Positions 44,914 through 53,922 of a DNA stretch of 64,000 nucleotides are shown piece after piece. Position 1 is the stretch's first letter. Every line of letters begins with the position of its first letter. Under the pieces are notes generated by a model. That model had not been told where the DNA came from, did no database searches, and saw nothing but the letters and a program-made list of their open reading frames with translations. This DNA comes from Knoellia koreensis (GTDB lineage Bacteria; Actinomycetota; Actinomycetes; Actinomycetales; Dermatophilaceae), in assembly GCF_013041615.1 (NCBI RefSeq), contig NZ_JABEPQ010000002.1, forward strand, positions 434,001 to 498,000. The letters run 5' to 3'. The position numbers and the translations under genes are program-made.

Positions 44914-46311
44914 ATGGTGACCGGAGCGAAGACCAAGCCAAACAGCACTCCCACGACCCTGCTCATCCTCGGCGCCGGAGGCGACCTCACCCACCGGCTG
45001 CTGCTGCCCGGGCTGGCGAGCCTGCTCGTCGCCGAGCGCGACCGCACCGTGCGGGTCGTGGGCGCGGACCGCGCCGACCTCAGCCAGGCCCAGTGGAAGG
45101 CCCGCGTCAAGGACTCCTTCGCCACGGTGAAGGCACCCGCGACGGTGACGAACGCGGTCACGAGGCACACGGCATACGTCAAGGCCGACCTGCTCGATCC
45201 GCACGGCCTCGCCGACCTCATCGCCGAGTGCGGCGACGGCCCACTCGTCATCTTCTTCGCCCTGCCACCGCAGGTGTCGATGAAGGTGTGCGGTCTGCTG
45301 CGTGACATCACCCTCCCGAAGGTCACCCGCCTCGCCCTCGAGAAGCCGTTCGGCACCGACCGTGACAGCGCGGAGGCGTTCAACTCCCTTCTGCACCAAG
45401 TGGTTCCGGAAGATCAGGTCTTCCGAATCGACCACTTCCTCGGCCGTGCCACCGTGCTCAACCTCATCGGCCTGCGCTTCGCCAACCGCCTGCTGCAACC
45501 CGTCTGGAACGCCGACCACATCGAGCGGGTCGAGGTCGTCTACGACGAGGACCTCGCGCTGGAGGGGCGGGCTGGCTACTACGACGGCGCAGGTGCGCTG
45601 CGCGACATGATCCAGAGCCACCTGCTGCAGGTGATGGCGATGTTCGCGCTCGAGTCGATCGCCGTCCTCGACGACCAGGAGCTGAGCGACCAGAAGGCCC
45701 AGGTGCTGCGCGCGACCAAGGTCTGGGGCGGTTCGCCCAAGCGGTCCTCGCGTCGCGCCCGCTACACCGCCGGCACCATCGGTCGGCGCAAGGTCCCCGA
45801 CTACGTCAAGGAGGACGGCGTCGACCCCGGGCGCGACACCGAGACGCTCGCGCAGGTCACCGTCGCGATCGACAACAACCGCTGGGCCGGCGTGCCCTTC
45901 GTCCTGCGCAGCGGCAAGGCACTCGGCACCGCCCGCAAGCAGATCATCGTGACGTTCCGCGACGTGGCGCACCTGCCCGGCGGGTTCAGCGCCGCGACCA
46001 CCGAGCCCGACACCCTCACCCTCGACCTCAAGACCGGCGACGTCGCCCTCGGCCTGACCATGAACGCCGAGGGCGACCCGTTCGACCTCGAGCAGAAGGT
46101 CCTCACCACGACGCTCGCACCCGCGGAGCTGCTCCCCTACGGCGAGATCCTGGCCCAGATCTTCGACGGCAGCCAGCTGCTCACCGTCCGCGCCGACGCG
46201 GCGGTCGAGTGCTGGCGGATCGTCGAGCCGGTCCTGTCCGCGTGGGCAGCCGGAAAGGTGCCGATCGAGGAGTATGCCGCCGGGTCGGCCGGCCCCGACG
46301 GGTGGCAGTGA
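44914..46311 (+). CDS. zwf: Glucose-6-phosphate 1-dehydrogenase
   Basis: 465 residues. The dinucleotide-binding start is 'TLLILGAGGDLTHRLLLPGL' (GAGGDL in place of the usual GASGDL), and the active-site motif is 'FRIDHFLGRAT' with catalytic His174 (RIDHYLGK in most enzymes). 'LEKPFGTD' and 'DMIQSHLLQVMAMFALE' also match. It oxidises glucose-6-phosphate to 6-phosphogluconolactone, yielding NADPH. These substitutions put it in a divergent branch, typically a second zwf in actinobacteria; it is not accompanied by tal, opcA or pgl. Different sugar-phosphate specificity is possible. Confidence 0.87.
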   Translation: MVTGAKTKPNSTPTTLLILGAGGDLTHRLLLPGLASLLVAERDRTVRVVGADRADLSQAQWKARVKDSFATVKAPATVTNAVTRHTAYVKADLLDPHGLADLIAECGDGPLVIFFALPPQVSMKVCGLLRDITLPKVTRLALEKPFGTDRDSAEAFNSLLHQVVPEDQVFRIDHFLGRATVLNLIGLRFANRLLQPVWNADHIERVEVVYDEDLALEGRAGYYDGAGALRDMIQSHLLQVMAMFALESIAVLDDQELSDQKAQVLRATKVWGGSPKRSSRRARYTAGTIGRRKVPDYVKEDGVDPGRDTETLAQVTVAIDNNRWAGVPFVLRSGKALGTARKQIIVTFRDVAHLPGGFSAATTEPDTLTLDLKTGDVALGLTMNAEGDPFDLEQKVLTTTLAPAELLPYGEILAQIFDGSQLLTVRADAAVECWRIVEPVLSAWAAGKVPIEEYAAGSAGPDGWQ

Positions 46312-46354
46312 GGCGGACGCGTCAGGGGGCGACGCGACCGAGCGCAGCCGCGGG

Positions 46355-47230
46355 TCAGCCGCCGACGCGGGTGCGGACCGTGTAGAGCTCAGGGAAGAAC
46401 GTCAGGTCGAGCGCGCGCCGCAGGAAGTCGACTCCGGACGAGCCGCCCGTGCCCATCTTGTGGCCGATGGTGCGGGTGACGACCTGCAGGTGCCGGAACC
46501 GCCACTGCTGGAAGTTGTCCTCGACGTCGACGAGCTCCTCGCAGGTCTCGTAGACACCCCAGTGCTCATCGGGGGCCGCGTAGACGGCGGCAATGGTGTC
46601 GACGAGGGCGTCGTTCTCGCGGTAGGGCTGAGTGACGTCGCGCTCGAGCACCGCCGCCGGCACGGCATACCCGCGCCTGGCGAGGTAGCGCAGGAACTCG
46701 TCGTAGAGGCTCGGCTCCGTCAGCAGCTCGGCGAGCATCGCGCGTGCGGTCGGGTCGTGGTCGAAGACCTTGACCATGTCGGCGTTCTTGTTGCCGAGCA
46801 GGAACTCGACCGCGCGGTACTGGTAGCTCTGGAAGCCCGACGAGGACGCGAGGAACGGCCGGATCAGCGCGTACTCGCTCGGGGTGAGCGTCGCGAGGAC
46901 GTCCCACTGCTGGGTCAGAGTGTTCTGGATGTGCTTGACGCGGGCGAGACGCTTGAGCGCCGGGGCCAGGTCGTCGCCAGCCAAAAGCGTTCGGGCAGAA
47001 CGCAGCTCGTGGATCATCAGCTTGAGCCACAGCTCGCTCGTCTGGTGCTGGACGATGAACAGCAGCTCGTCGTGCTGCGGCGGTTCGCTGCGCGGGTGCT
47101 GGGCGGCGAGCAGGGTGTCGAGGTCGAGGTAGTCGCCGTAGGACATCGCCTGGGTGAAGTCGCGCTGCACGCCGTCCTCGAGGGCCCGGACCGCGCGCCG
47201 GTCGCTGTCCGGCTGCGAAGGTTCGCTCAT
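46355..47230 (-). CDS. kynA: Tryptophan 2,3-dioxygenase
   Basis: 291 residues from ATG 47230, seven bases downstream of TAGGGT (leaderless). Family blocks: 'MSYGDYLDLDTLLAAQHPRS', 'HDELLFIVQHQTSELWLKLM', 'TPSEYALIRPFLASSSGFQS' with 'YQYRAVEFLLGNKN', and C-terminal 'RHLQVVTRTIGHKMGTGGSS', whose His is the haem ligand. It opens the indole ring of tryptophan to N-formylkynurenine, the first step of the kynurenine route. kynU and kynB are not adjacent in this window. Confidence 0.94.
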   Translation of the reverse strand: MSEPSQPDSDRRAVRALEDGVQRDFTQAMSYGDYLDLDTLLAAQHPRSEPPQHDELLFIVQHQTSELWLKLMIHELRSARTLLAGDDLAPALKRLARVKHIQNTLTQQWDVLATLTPSEYALIRPFLASSSGFQSYQYRAVEFLLGNKNADMVKVFDHDPTARAMLAELLTEPSLYDEFLRYLARRGYAVPAAVLERDVTQPYRENDALVDTIAAVYAAPDEHWGVYETCEELVDVEDNFQQWRFRHLQVVTRTIGHKMGTGGSSGVDFLRRALDLTFFPELYTVRTRVGG

Positions 47231-47283
47231 GCCGGACACCCTAGGCCCGGTGCCCGGCATGAGCGGGAGCTCCTCCTGCGGGG

Positions 47284-48129
47284 TCAGGCCCCCATGTTGA
47301 ACTCGGCCGGGTCGGGGCCGGTGCGCTGTCCCCGGTCGAGCGCCGCGATCTCGCGCAGGTCGTCACCGTCGAGCTCGAACCCGAAGATGTCGAAGTTCTC
47401 CTCGATGCGGCTCGGCGTCACCGACTTGGGGATGACGACGTTGCCGATCTGGGTCTGCCAGCGCAGGATCGCCTGTGCCGGGGTCACGCCGTGCTTCTCG
47501 GCGATGCGACCGATCACCTCGTCGGCGAGGACGTCGCCACCGGAGGCGAGGGGGCTCCACGCCTCGGTGAGGATGCCGTTGGCCTCGTGGAAGTCGCGCA
47601 GCTCGGCCTGCTGCAGGTAGGGGTGCAGCTCGATCTGGTTGATGGCCGGGAACTCGCCCGTCTCGTCGCGCAGCCGCTTGAGGTCCTCGATGCGGAAGTT
47701 GCACACACCGATCGCCTTGAGGCGGCCCTGCTCGCGCAGCTCCTGCATCGCGCGCCAGGTCTCGACGTAGGCGTCCTTCTTCGGCACCGGCCAGTGGATG
47801 AGGTAGAGGTCGAGGATGTCGAGGCCCAGCTTGGACATCGAGGTGTCGAACGCGGCGAAGGTCTGCTCGCGGCCCTGGTCGGTGTTCCACAGCTTGGTGG
47901 TGACGAAGATGTCGCTGCGGTTGACGTCGCTGTCGGCGAGCGCCTGCCCGACGCCCTCCTCGTTGCCGTAGGCCGCGGCGGTGTCGATGCTGCGGTAGCC
48001 GGTCTGCAGCGCGGTCGTGACCGCGTCCACGACCTGGTCCTCGGGGACCTGCCAGACGCCGAAGCCGAGCTGGGGGATCTCGATGGTGTCGCCATCGGTG
48101 CGGAGCTTGAGGTTTGGAACAGAAGTCAT
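47284..48129 (-). CDS. Aldo/keto reductase
   Basis: 281 residues of AKR (beta/alpha)8 fold. Catalytic tetrad: Asp in 'SIDTAAAYGNEEGVGQAL' with Tyr in the same block, Lys in 'IFVTTKLWNTDQGRE', and His in 'DLYLIHWPVPKKDAYVETWR'. The NADPH-binding end includes 'VIPKSVTPSRIEENFDIFGF'. It resembles 2,5-diketo-gluconate-reductase-like AKR5 enzymes with broad carbonyl specificity. Monocistronic; a REP-like hairpin lies between it and the divergent carboxylase gene. Confidence 0.92.
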   Translation of the reverse strand: MTSVPNLKLRTDGDTIEIPQLGFGVWQVPEDQVVDAVTTALQTGYRSIDTAAAYGNEEGVGQALADSDVNRSDIFVTTKLWNTDQGREQTFAAFDTSMSKLGLDILDLYLIHWPVPKKDAYVETWRAMQELREQGRLKAIGVCNFRIEDLKRLRDETGEFPAINQIELHPYLQQAELRDFHEANGILTEAWSPLASGGDVLADEVIGRIAEKHGVTPAQAILRWQTQIGNVVIPKSVTPSRIEENFDIFGFELDGDDLREIAALDRGQRTGPDPAEFNMGA

Positions 48130-48138
48130 GATCCGACC

Positions 48139-48219
48139 GTATGCCGCGTGGTCGCCGCGCGCAGCGCGGGCTCCCCGCGCGGTCGACAGTCGAGACGCGA
48201 AGGCGCGACCGCGGCATAC
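48139..48219. repeat. REP-like hairpin bounded by inverted GTATGCCG motifs
   Basis: GTATGCCGCGTGGTCGC (48139-48155) pairs with GCGACCGCGGCATAC (48205-48219) apart from a two-base bulge, and an inner GCGCGGG/CCCGCGC stem lies between. The element sits in the 159-bp divergent gap between the aldo/keto reductase and carboxylase genes and looks like a repetitive extragenic palindrome carrying the window's over-represented 8-mer at both ends. Confidence 0.55.
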
Positions 48220-48288
48220 CCGGGTGTTGTGAGGCCCACACCCGAGCCGGTGAGGTGACCCTGCGGAAAGCGGCTAGAGTCCGGAACC

Positions 48289-50079
48289 ATGGCGCCGACG
48301 AAGCCGATCAGCAAGGTCCTCATCGCAAACCGTGGCGAGATCGCCGTCCGAATCGCCCGCGCGTGCAAGGACAGCGGGATCGGTTCGGTCGCGGTCTACG
48401 CCGACCCCGACCGGGACGCGTTGCACGTGAAGGTTGCCGACGAGGCGTACGCGCTCGGTGGCGCGACCCCCGGCGACAGCTACCTGGTGCAGGAGAAGCT
48501 GCTCGACGTGGCGGCCAAGTCGGGCGCCGACGCGGTGCACCCGGGGTACGGCTTCCTTGCCGAGAACGCGGAGTTCGCGCAGGCCGTGATCGATGCTGGG
48601 CTCACCTGGATCGGGCCGTCGCCGGAGGCGATCGACGCGCTCGGCGACAAGGCCAAGGCCAAGCACATCGCGGTCAAGGCGAACGCGCCGCTGGCCCCCG
48701 GCACCAAGGACCCGGTCAAGGATGCCGACGAGGTCGTCGAGCTGGCCAAGGAGTTCGGGCTGCCGATCGCGATCAAGGCGGTCTACGGCGGTGGCGGTCG
48801 CGGCCTCAAGGTGGCGCGCACCCTCGAGGAGATCCCCGAGCTCTATGACTCGGCGGTGCGCGAGGCCGTGGGGGCGTTCGGCCGGGGCGAGTGCCTCGTC
48901 GAGAAGTTCCTCGACAAGCCGCGACACGTCGAAACCCAGTGTCTCGCAGACGAACACGGCAACGTCGTCGTCGTCTCGACACGTGACTGCTCGCTCCAGC
49001 GGCGCAACCAGAAGCTCGTCGAGGAGGCGCCCGCGCCGTTCCTGACGGACGAGCAGAACGCCGAGCTGCGCCGCGCCTCCAAGGCGATCCTCAAGGAGGC
49101 GGGCTACGTCGGCGCCGGCACCTGCGAGTACCTCGTGGCCCAGGACGGCACCATCTCCTTCCTCGAGGTCAACACGCGTCTGCAGGTCGAGCACCCCGTC
49201 ACCGAGGAGGTGACCGGCATTGACCTCGTGCGCGAGCAGTTCCGCATCGCGAACAGTGAGGAGCTCGGCTACGACGACCCCGAGCCGGTGCGGCACTCGA
49301 TCGAGTTCCGCATCAACGGCGAGGACGCGGGCCGGAACTTCCTGCCCGCCCCGGGTGTCGTCGCTGTCTTCCGGCCGCCGTCGGGTCCGGGCGTGCGGCT
49401 CGACTCCGGTGTCGTCGAGGGTGACGTGGTCGCCGGTGCGTTCGACTCGATGCTCGCCAAGCTCGTCGTCACCGGCCGCGACCGGCACGAGGCACTCGAG
49501 CGGTCACGGCGCGCGCTGGCCGAGTTCGAGGTCGACGGCATGCCGACGGTCATCCCGTTCCACCGGGTCGTCGTCGACGACCCCGCCTTCGCCCCCGAGG
49601 GTGATGAGGCGTTCACGGTGCACACCCGGTGGATCGAGACCGAGTTCGACAACCAGATCGCGCCGTATGCCGGGTCGACACCCGAGGTGCCCGAGGCCGG
49701 CGATGGCGAGCGCCAGACCGTCGTGGTCGAGGTGGGCGGCAAGCGGCTCGAGGTCGTGCTGCCGGGCGGGTTGTCCTTCGGTGGCGGCAGTGGCGCCGGT
49801 GGTGGTGCCAAGAAGAAGGCGCCGCGGCGCTCGTCGGCCGCCAAGGGCGGGGCCGCGGCTTCTGGCGACTCCCTCACCGCGCCCATGCAGGGCACCATCG
49901 TCAAGATCGCCGTCGAGGAGGGCCAGCAGGTCGAGGCTGGCGACCTCGTCGTGGTCCTCGAGGCGATGAAGATGGAACAGCCCATCACCGCCCACAAGGC
50001 GGGCACCGTGACCGGGCTGAAGGCCGAGGTCGGCCAGACGGTCACGGCCGGCGCCGTCATCGCCGACCTCAAGGACTGA
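48289..50079 (+). CDS. accA3: Acyl-CoA carboxylase alpha subunit (biotin carboxylase + BCCP)
   Basis: 596 residues. Biotin carboxylase: '[20 protein letters not shown]', ATP-grasp '[20 protein letters not shown]', '[20 protein letters not shown]', '[20 protein letters not shown]'. An Ala/Lys-rich linker (about 500-525) leads to BCCP with the biotinylated lysine in '[20 protein letters not shown]'. It carboxylates biotin and hands it to beta subunits such as those at 14.7 and 36.3 kb, so it may serve several carboxylases. TAGAGT eight bases before the ATG suggests leaderless expression. A 17-bp-stem terminator follows. Confidence 0.94.
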   Translation: MAPTKPISKVLIANRGEIAVRIARACKDSGIGSVAVYADPDRDALHVKVADEAYALGGATPGDSYLVQEKLLDVAAKSGADAVHPGYGFLAENAEFAQAVIDAGLTWIGPSPEAIDALGDKAKAKHIAVKANAPLAPGTKDPVKDADEVVELAKEFGLPIAIKAVYGGGGRGLKVARTLEEIPELYDSAVREAVGAFGRGECLVEKFLDKPRHVETQCLADEHGNVVVVSTRDCSLQRRNQKLVEEAPAPFLTDEQNAELRRASKAILKEAGYVGAGTCEYLVAQDGTISFLEVNTRLQVEHPVTEEVTGIDLVREQFRIANSEELGYDDPEPVRHSIEFRINGEDAGRNFLPAPGVVAVFRPPSGPGVRLDSGVVEGDVVAGAFDSMLAKLVVTGRDRHEALERSRRALAEFEVDGMPTVIPFHRVVVDDPAFAPEGDEAFTVHTRWIETEFDNQIAPYAGSTPEVPEAGDGERQTVVVEVGGKRLEVVLPGGLSFGGGSGAGGGAKKKAPRRSSAAKGGAAASGDSLTAPMQGTIVKIAVEEGQQVEAGDLVVVLEAMKMEQPITAHKAGTVTGLKAEVGQTVTAGAVIADLKD

Positions 50080-50083
50080 GCAG

Positions 50084-50150
50084 ACGCACTTCGGGCCACT
50101 GGGGTGCCGACCCGGGTTGCCGGACCGGACCTCAGTGGCCCGAAGTGCGT
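50084..50150 (+). terminator. 17-bp-stem hairpin after accA3
   Basis: ACGCACTTCGGGCCACT (50084-50100) and its exact complement (50134-50150) start four bases after the accA3 stop; the 33-base loop can fold further through GGTGCCG/CGGACC-type pairing. No T run beyond TTT. Confidence 0.7.
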
Positions 50151-50162
50151 TTGGTGGCTTGG

Positions 50163-51305
50163 TCAGCCCTGGCCGAACGGCGGGAGCTTCTTCTCCCCAC
50201 CGCCGGGGTTGTCACCGGTGTCGGGTCCCGGCTCGGGCACGGAGGACGAGCCCGGCTCGTCGGTCGGCACCTGCGCGGGTCCATCGGTCGTCGCGTCGCT
50301 CGAACCGGCATCGCCCGAGCCGGCGTCCCCGCCGCGGTCCCACGAACCCGAGTCACCAGACCCGGTGTCGCTTGAACCCGTGTCGGCCGAACCCGAGTCG
50401 CCACCGCGGTCCCACGAACCCGAGTCGCCAGAACCGGTGTCCTGGCCGGGGGTCAGGGAGCCGTCGTCGGCCGCGGAACCGCCGGGCTGCGGGTCGCCGG
50501 TGCCGGGGCTGGGGTTCGGCGCCTCACCGGACGTCGCGTCACCAGACGACCCGTAGTCGCCAGCTCCGCTGTCACCCGAACCCGTGTCGGCAGAACCGGT
50601 GTCACCGTCGTAACGGCCGTGGTCGGCCGGTCCGGCTTCGCCGTCGCCGGACCGTGGCTCGTCCCAGCTGGGCCCGTCCTGGGTGGACCCGGTGGTGCTG
50701 TCACCGGCCGTCGTGTCGGTCGACGAAGGCGGTCCGGCCGTCGTGTCCGTCGAGGACGAGGGCCCGGTGGGCTCCGGAGCCGTCGGGTCGGATGCCGTCG
50801 AGTCGGAAGGGGCCGGTGCGGTCGGGTCCGGCACCGGCGAGTCGCCACCGCTCGGCGCGGGGTCCGGCGAGGGCACCGGGCCGGGCTCCGGGGTGGGCGC
50901 CGGACCGGGGTCGGGCGTCGGCACCGGGCTGGGCTCGGGGGTGGGCGCCGGCCCCGGCTCGGGGCCGGGCTGCGGCGTCGGGTCCGGCACGGGCCCAGGG
51001 GTCGGGTCGGGCGTCGGCGAGGGACCCGGCTCCGGCGTGGGCGAGGGGATCGTCTGGTCCGACTGCGTCTGGCCGGGTTGGTCACCCGGGACCTGGCCAG
51101 GGGCATCCCCCGGCGCCTGCGGGTCCTGCTGGCCCGGGATCCCGAGCTTGCCGCGGATCGCGTCGCCGCCCTTGTCGATCTGCTCCGAGTACTTGCCACC
51201 GGTCTTGGAGTCGATGGCGTTCTCGACCTTCTCGATGGCCGAATCGGCCTGTTCCGGATTGCCCTTGACGTAATCCTTGATCTTGTCCATCCAACCGTCG
51301 GCCAT
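50163..51305 (-). CDS. MT0933-like antitoxin-domain protein with long low-complexity tail
   Basis: 380 residues. The first about 55 ('WMDKIKDYVKGNPEQADSAI' to 'KYSEQIDKGGDAIRGKLG') match the MT0933 antitoxin-like domain (PF14013), normally a 60-100 residue actinobacterial protein. The rest is disordered: a Pro-rich block of PEPGP/PDPTPGP repeats (about 85-160), a Ser/Thr/Asp block, then DTGSGDSG/SWDRGGDSG-type repeats. There is no signal peptide and no toxin gene beside it, so a classical TA role is doubtful; a charged, desiccation- or wall-associated protein is also possible. The tail length is exceptional. Confidence 0.75.
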   Translation of the reverse strand: MADGWMDKIKDYVKGNPEQADSAIEKVENAIDSKTGGKYSEQIDKGGDAIRGKLGIPGQQDPQAPGDAPGQVPGDQPGQTQSDQTIPSPTPEPGPSPTPDPTPGPVPDPTPQPGPEPGPAPTPEPSPVPTPDPGPAPTPEPGPVPSPDPAPSGGDSPVPDPTAPAPSDSTASDPTAPEPTGPSSSTDTTAGPPSSTDTTAGDSTTGSTQDGPSWDEPRSGDGEAGPADHGRYDGDTGSADTGSGDSGAGDYGSSGDATSGEAPNPSPGTGDPQPGGSAADDGSLTPGQDTGSGDSGSWDRGGDSGSADTGSSDTGSGDSGSWDRGGDAGSGDAGSSDATTDGPAQVPTDEPGSSSVPEPGPDTGDNPGGGEKKLPPFGQG

Positions 51306-51429
51306 GATCTGCCTTCCAGTGCGTGTGAACTACAGGGAGACGGTCCCCGGGGTGCCGTCACGGCCGACCCTACTCACCGGTCGCGAGAATTGTCCGTTTC
51401 AAGCTTGGCTCGAACCACGCCTGCGGGTC

Positions 51430-51561
51430 GTCAACGATCTTCCATTTGGGTGGGTTGCCGACGTCAACGATGTTCCATTTGGGTGGGTTACCGACGTCAA
51501 CGATGTTCCATTTGGGTGGGTTACCGACGTCAACGACGTTCCATTTGGGTGGGTTGCCGAC
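51430..51561 (+). repeat. 33-bp tandem repeat, four units (variant subtype)
   Basis: Four abutting 33-bp units starting at 51430, 51463, 51496 and 51529, related to those at 16.6 and 17.7 kb but with GGGTGGGTT instead of GGGTGACTT and ATGTTCC in the middle units. It fills most of the 281-bp gap between the MT0933-like gene start and the flavoprotein gene end. Units differ from each other at only one to three bases. Nothing else is visible in the gap apart from one GTATGCCG. Confidence 0.9.
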
Positions 51562-51585
51562 GGCTGGGTATGCCGCGGGCGCGGC

Positions 51586-53001
51586 TCAGTCGCGGGCGTG
51601 GAGCTGGCGTGCCGCCTCGGCGATCGAGCCGGACAGCGACGGGTAGACGGTGAACGTCCCGGCCAGCTGGTCGACGGTGAGCGAGTGCTGCACCGCCAAG
51701 GTCACGGGGTAGATGAGCTCGGACGCCCGCGGCGCCACGACCACTCCCCCGACGACCGTGCCCACCCCACGGCGGGCGAACAGCTTCACGAACCCGTCGG
51801 TGATGCCCTGCATCTTGGCGCGCGGGTTGGTGGCCAGCGGCAGCATCACTGCCGTGGCGTCGACCGTGCCCTCGTCGACGTCCTTCTGCGAGTAGCCGAC
51901 CGTCGCGATCTCGGGGTCGGTGAAGATGTTCGCCGAGACGCTGTGCAGGTTGAGCGGTGCCACCGCGTCCCCGAGGGCGTGCGCCATGGCGATCCGCCCC
52001 TGCATCGCCGCCACCGACGCAAGGGGAAGGACCCCCGTGCAGTCGCCCGCGGCATACACACCTCGCACGCTCGTGCGGGAGACGCGGTCGACCTGGATGT
52101 GACCGGATTCGGCGAGCCGCACGCCCGCCTCCTCGAGCCCGAGGCCGGACGTCTGCGGCACCGAGCCGACGGCGAGCAGCGCGTGCGAGCCCTCGACCTC
52201 GCGTCCGTCGACGAGCTTCACGAGCACCCCGGACGCGGTCCGCGTCACCGACTCCATCCGCGACTGCCCGAGGACCTCCATGCCGCGCTTGCGGAAGACG
52301 TCCTCGATCACGGTGGCCGCGTCGGCGTCCTCGCCGGGCAACACGCGGTCGCGCGACGACACGAGGGTGACACGGCTGCCGAGCCCGAGGTAGGCCTGCG
52401 CGAGCTCGGCACCGGTGACACCGGAGCCGACGACGACGAGGTGCTCGGGCAGGTCCGTCAGCTCATAGATCTGCTGCCAGGTGAGGATGCGCTCGCCGTC
52501 GGGCTGCGCACTCGGCATGACCCGCGGTGTCGCGCCGGTCGCGAGCAGGACCACGTCGGCGTCCAGGGTCGAGGTGGACCCGTCGGCGTGGGCGACCTCG
52601 ACCTGCGAGGCGGACGCGAGCCGTCCGGTGCCGTCGAGGATGGTCACGCCATCGGTCGCGAGCCGGCCGGCGATGTCACGTGACTGCGCCGCTGCGAGCG
52701 CCCGGATGCGCTTGTTGACGGCGGGCAGCTGCGCGACCGAGTCGGCGACCTCGTCGCCCTCGTCGTCCTCGAGGTGCACGCCGAGGTCGGAGGCGGTCTC
52801 GAACTGCGACATGAAGTCGGCCGTCGAGATGAGCGTCTTGGACGGCACGCAGTCGGTGAGCACCGCGGCGCCACCCACGCCATCGCGGTCGACGACCGTG
52901 ACCTTGGCCCCGAGGTGGGCTGCGACCAGCGCGGCTTCGTACCCGCCGGGGCCGCCACCGACGATGACGACGGAGGTGTCTGGCGCGTTCACGGCACCCA
53001 T
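51586..53001 (-). CDS. lpdA: Lpd-like NAD(P)H:quinone oxidoreductase (flavoprotein disulfide reductase family)
   Basis: 471 residues. FAD-binding 'VVIVGGGPGGYEAALVAAHL', NAD-binding 'HLVVVGSGVTGAELAQAYLG', FAD contact 'VYAAGDCTGVLPLASVAAMQ' and the dimerisation domain with 'FTDPEIATVGYSQKDVDEG'. The redox motif reads 'GVGGAAVLTDCVPSKTLIST': the first cysteine (residue 46) is Ala and only Cys51 remains, as in mycobacterial LpdA/Rv3303c-type quinone reductases rather than dihydrolipoamide dehydrogenase. It should reduce quinones or dyes with NAD(P)H. Convergent with the 33-bp repeat cluster. Confidence 0.87.
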   Translation of the reverse strand: MGAVNAPDTSVVIVGGGPGGYEAALVAAHLGAKVTVVDRDGVGGAAVLTDCVPSKTLISTADFMSQFETASDLGVHLEDDEGDEVADSVAQLPAVNKRIRALAAAQSRDIAGRLATDGVTILDGTGRLASASQVEVAHADGSTSTLDADVVLLATGATPRVMPSAQPDGERILTWQQIYELTDLPEHLVVVGSGVTGAELAQAYLGLGSRVTLVSSRDRVLPGEDADAATVIEDVFRKRGMEVLGQSRMESVTRTASGVLVKLVDGREVEGSHALLAVGSVPQTSGLGLEEAGVRLAESGHIQVDRVSRTSVRGVYAAGDCTGVLPLASVAAMQGRIAMAHALGDAVAPLNLHSVSANIFTDPEIATVGYSQKDVDEGTVDATAVMLPLATNPRAKMQGITDGFVKLFARRGVGTVVGGVVVAPRASELIYPVTLAVQHSLTVDQLAGTFTVYPSLSGSIAEAARQLHARD

Positions 53002-53057
53002 CCAACCACCCCCGTGGGCCGGTGCGGCGCTCGGCCCGGGCTCGCTACAGTGCGCAG

Positions 53058-53909
53058 GTGAGCGAGCAGAACGGCCCCACGACGGCCAACCTGGACCTGT
53101 CCGACCCGAGCACCGACCCGTTCGAGGTGGCCCGAGCCGCCGCGGCGGTGATCGCTGAGAAGACGGGCGCCGAGCGCCACGACGTCGCGCTCGTCCTCGG
53201 CTCCGGGTGGGGCCAGACCGGTGACCTGATCGGCGAGACGCTCGCGACGATCGACAACTCCGAGGTGCCCGGCTTCGCCAAGGCCGCGGTCGCCGGTCAC
53301 TCCGGCACGATGCGCTCGGTCGCCATCGGTGACACCGGTCGGCGCGCGCTCGTCTACGGCACCCGCACCCACTTCTACGAGGGCAAGGGCGTGCGCGCCG
53401 TGGTCCACGCGGTGCGCACCGCCGCCGCGGCCGGTTGCCGGACCATCGTCCTCACCAACGGGTGCGGGGGCCTCAACCCCGACTGGGCACCCGGCACGCC
53501 CGTCCTCATCCGCGACCACCTCAACCTCACGGCCACCTCCCCCATCGAGGGCGCCAACTTCGTCGACCTCACCGACCTCTACACGCCCCGGCTTCGAGAC
53601 CTCGCCCGCAGCGTCGACCCCGAGCTCGACGAGGGCGTCTACGTGCAGTTCCGTGGTCCCCACTACGAGACGCCGGCCGAGGTGCAGATGGCCAAGGTGC
53701 TCGGGGGCGACCTCGTCGGCATGTCCACCACGCTCGAGGCGATCGCCGCGCGCCAGGCCGGGCTCGACGTCCTCGGCATCTCGCTCGTCACCAACCTCGC
53801 CGCCGGCATCAGCGACCAGCCGCTCTCGCACGAGGAGGTCATCGAGGCGGGCCAGGCCGCCGCCGAACGCTGTGGTCGCCTCCTCTCCGCCGTCGTCGCC
53901 CAGATTTGA
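53058..53909 (+). CDS. punA: Purine-nucleoside phosphorylase
   Basis: 283 residues from GTG 53058, which follows TACAGT at leaderless spacing. Trimeric PNP motifs: 'HDVALVLGSGWGQTGDLIGE' (phosphate site), 'VAGHSGTMRSVAIG', 'TIVLTNGCGGLNPDWAPGTP', 'VYVQFRGPHYETPAEVQMAK' (base-binding Glu), and 'LVGMSTTLEAIAARQAGLDV' with 'LVTNLAAGISDQPLSHEEV'. It splits (deoxy)guanosine and inosine with phosphate into base and (deoxy)ribose-1-phosphate. The mutase 13 bp downstream and DeoC further on form a nucleoside-salvage/catabolic group. Confidence 0.94.
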   Translation: MSEQNGPTTANLDLSDPSTDPFEVARAAAAVIAEKTGAERHDVALVLGSGWGQTGDLIGETLATIDNSEVPGFAKAAVAGHSGTMRSVAIGDTGRRALVYGTRTHFYEGKGVRAVVHAVRTAAAAGCRTIVLTNGCGGLNPDWAPGTPVLIRDHLNLTATSPIEGANFVDLTDLYTPRLRDLARSVDPELDEGVYVQFRGPHYETPAEVQMAKVLGGDLVGMSTTLEAIAARQAGLDVLGISLVTNLAAGISDQPLSHEEVIEAGQAAAERCGRLLSAVVAQI

Positions 53910-53922
53910 GAGGACCACGACC

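Noticed and set aside
51446-51646. Short open frame with an 11-residue repeat (Leu-Pro-Thr-Ser-Thr-Met-Phe-His-Leu-Gly-Gly).
   Set aside because: It arises because the 33-bp repeat length is a multiple of three; it has no start signal and no conservation beyond the DNA repeat.
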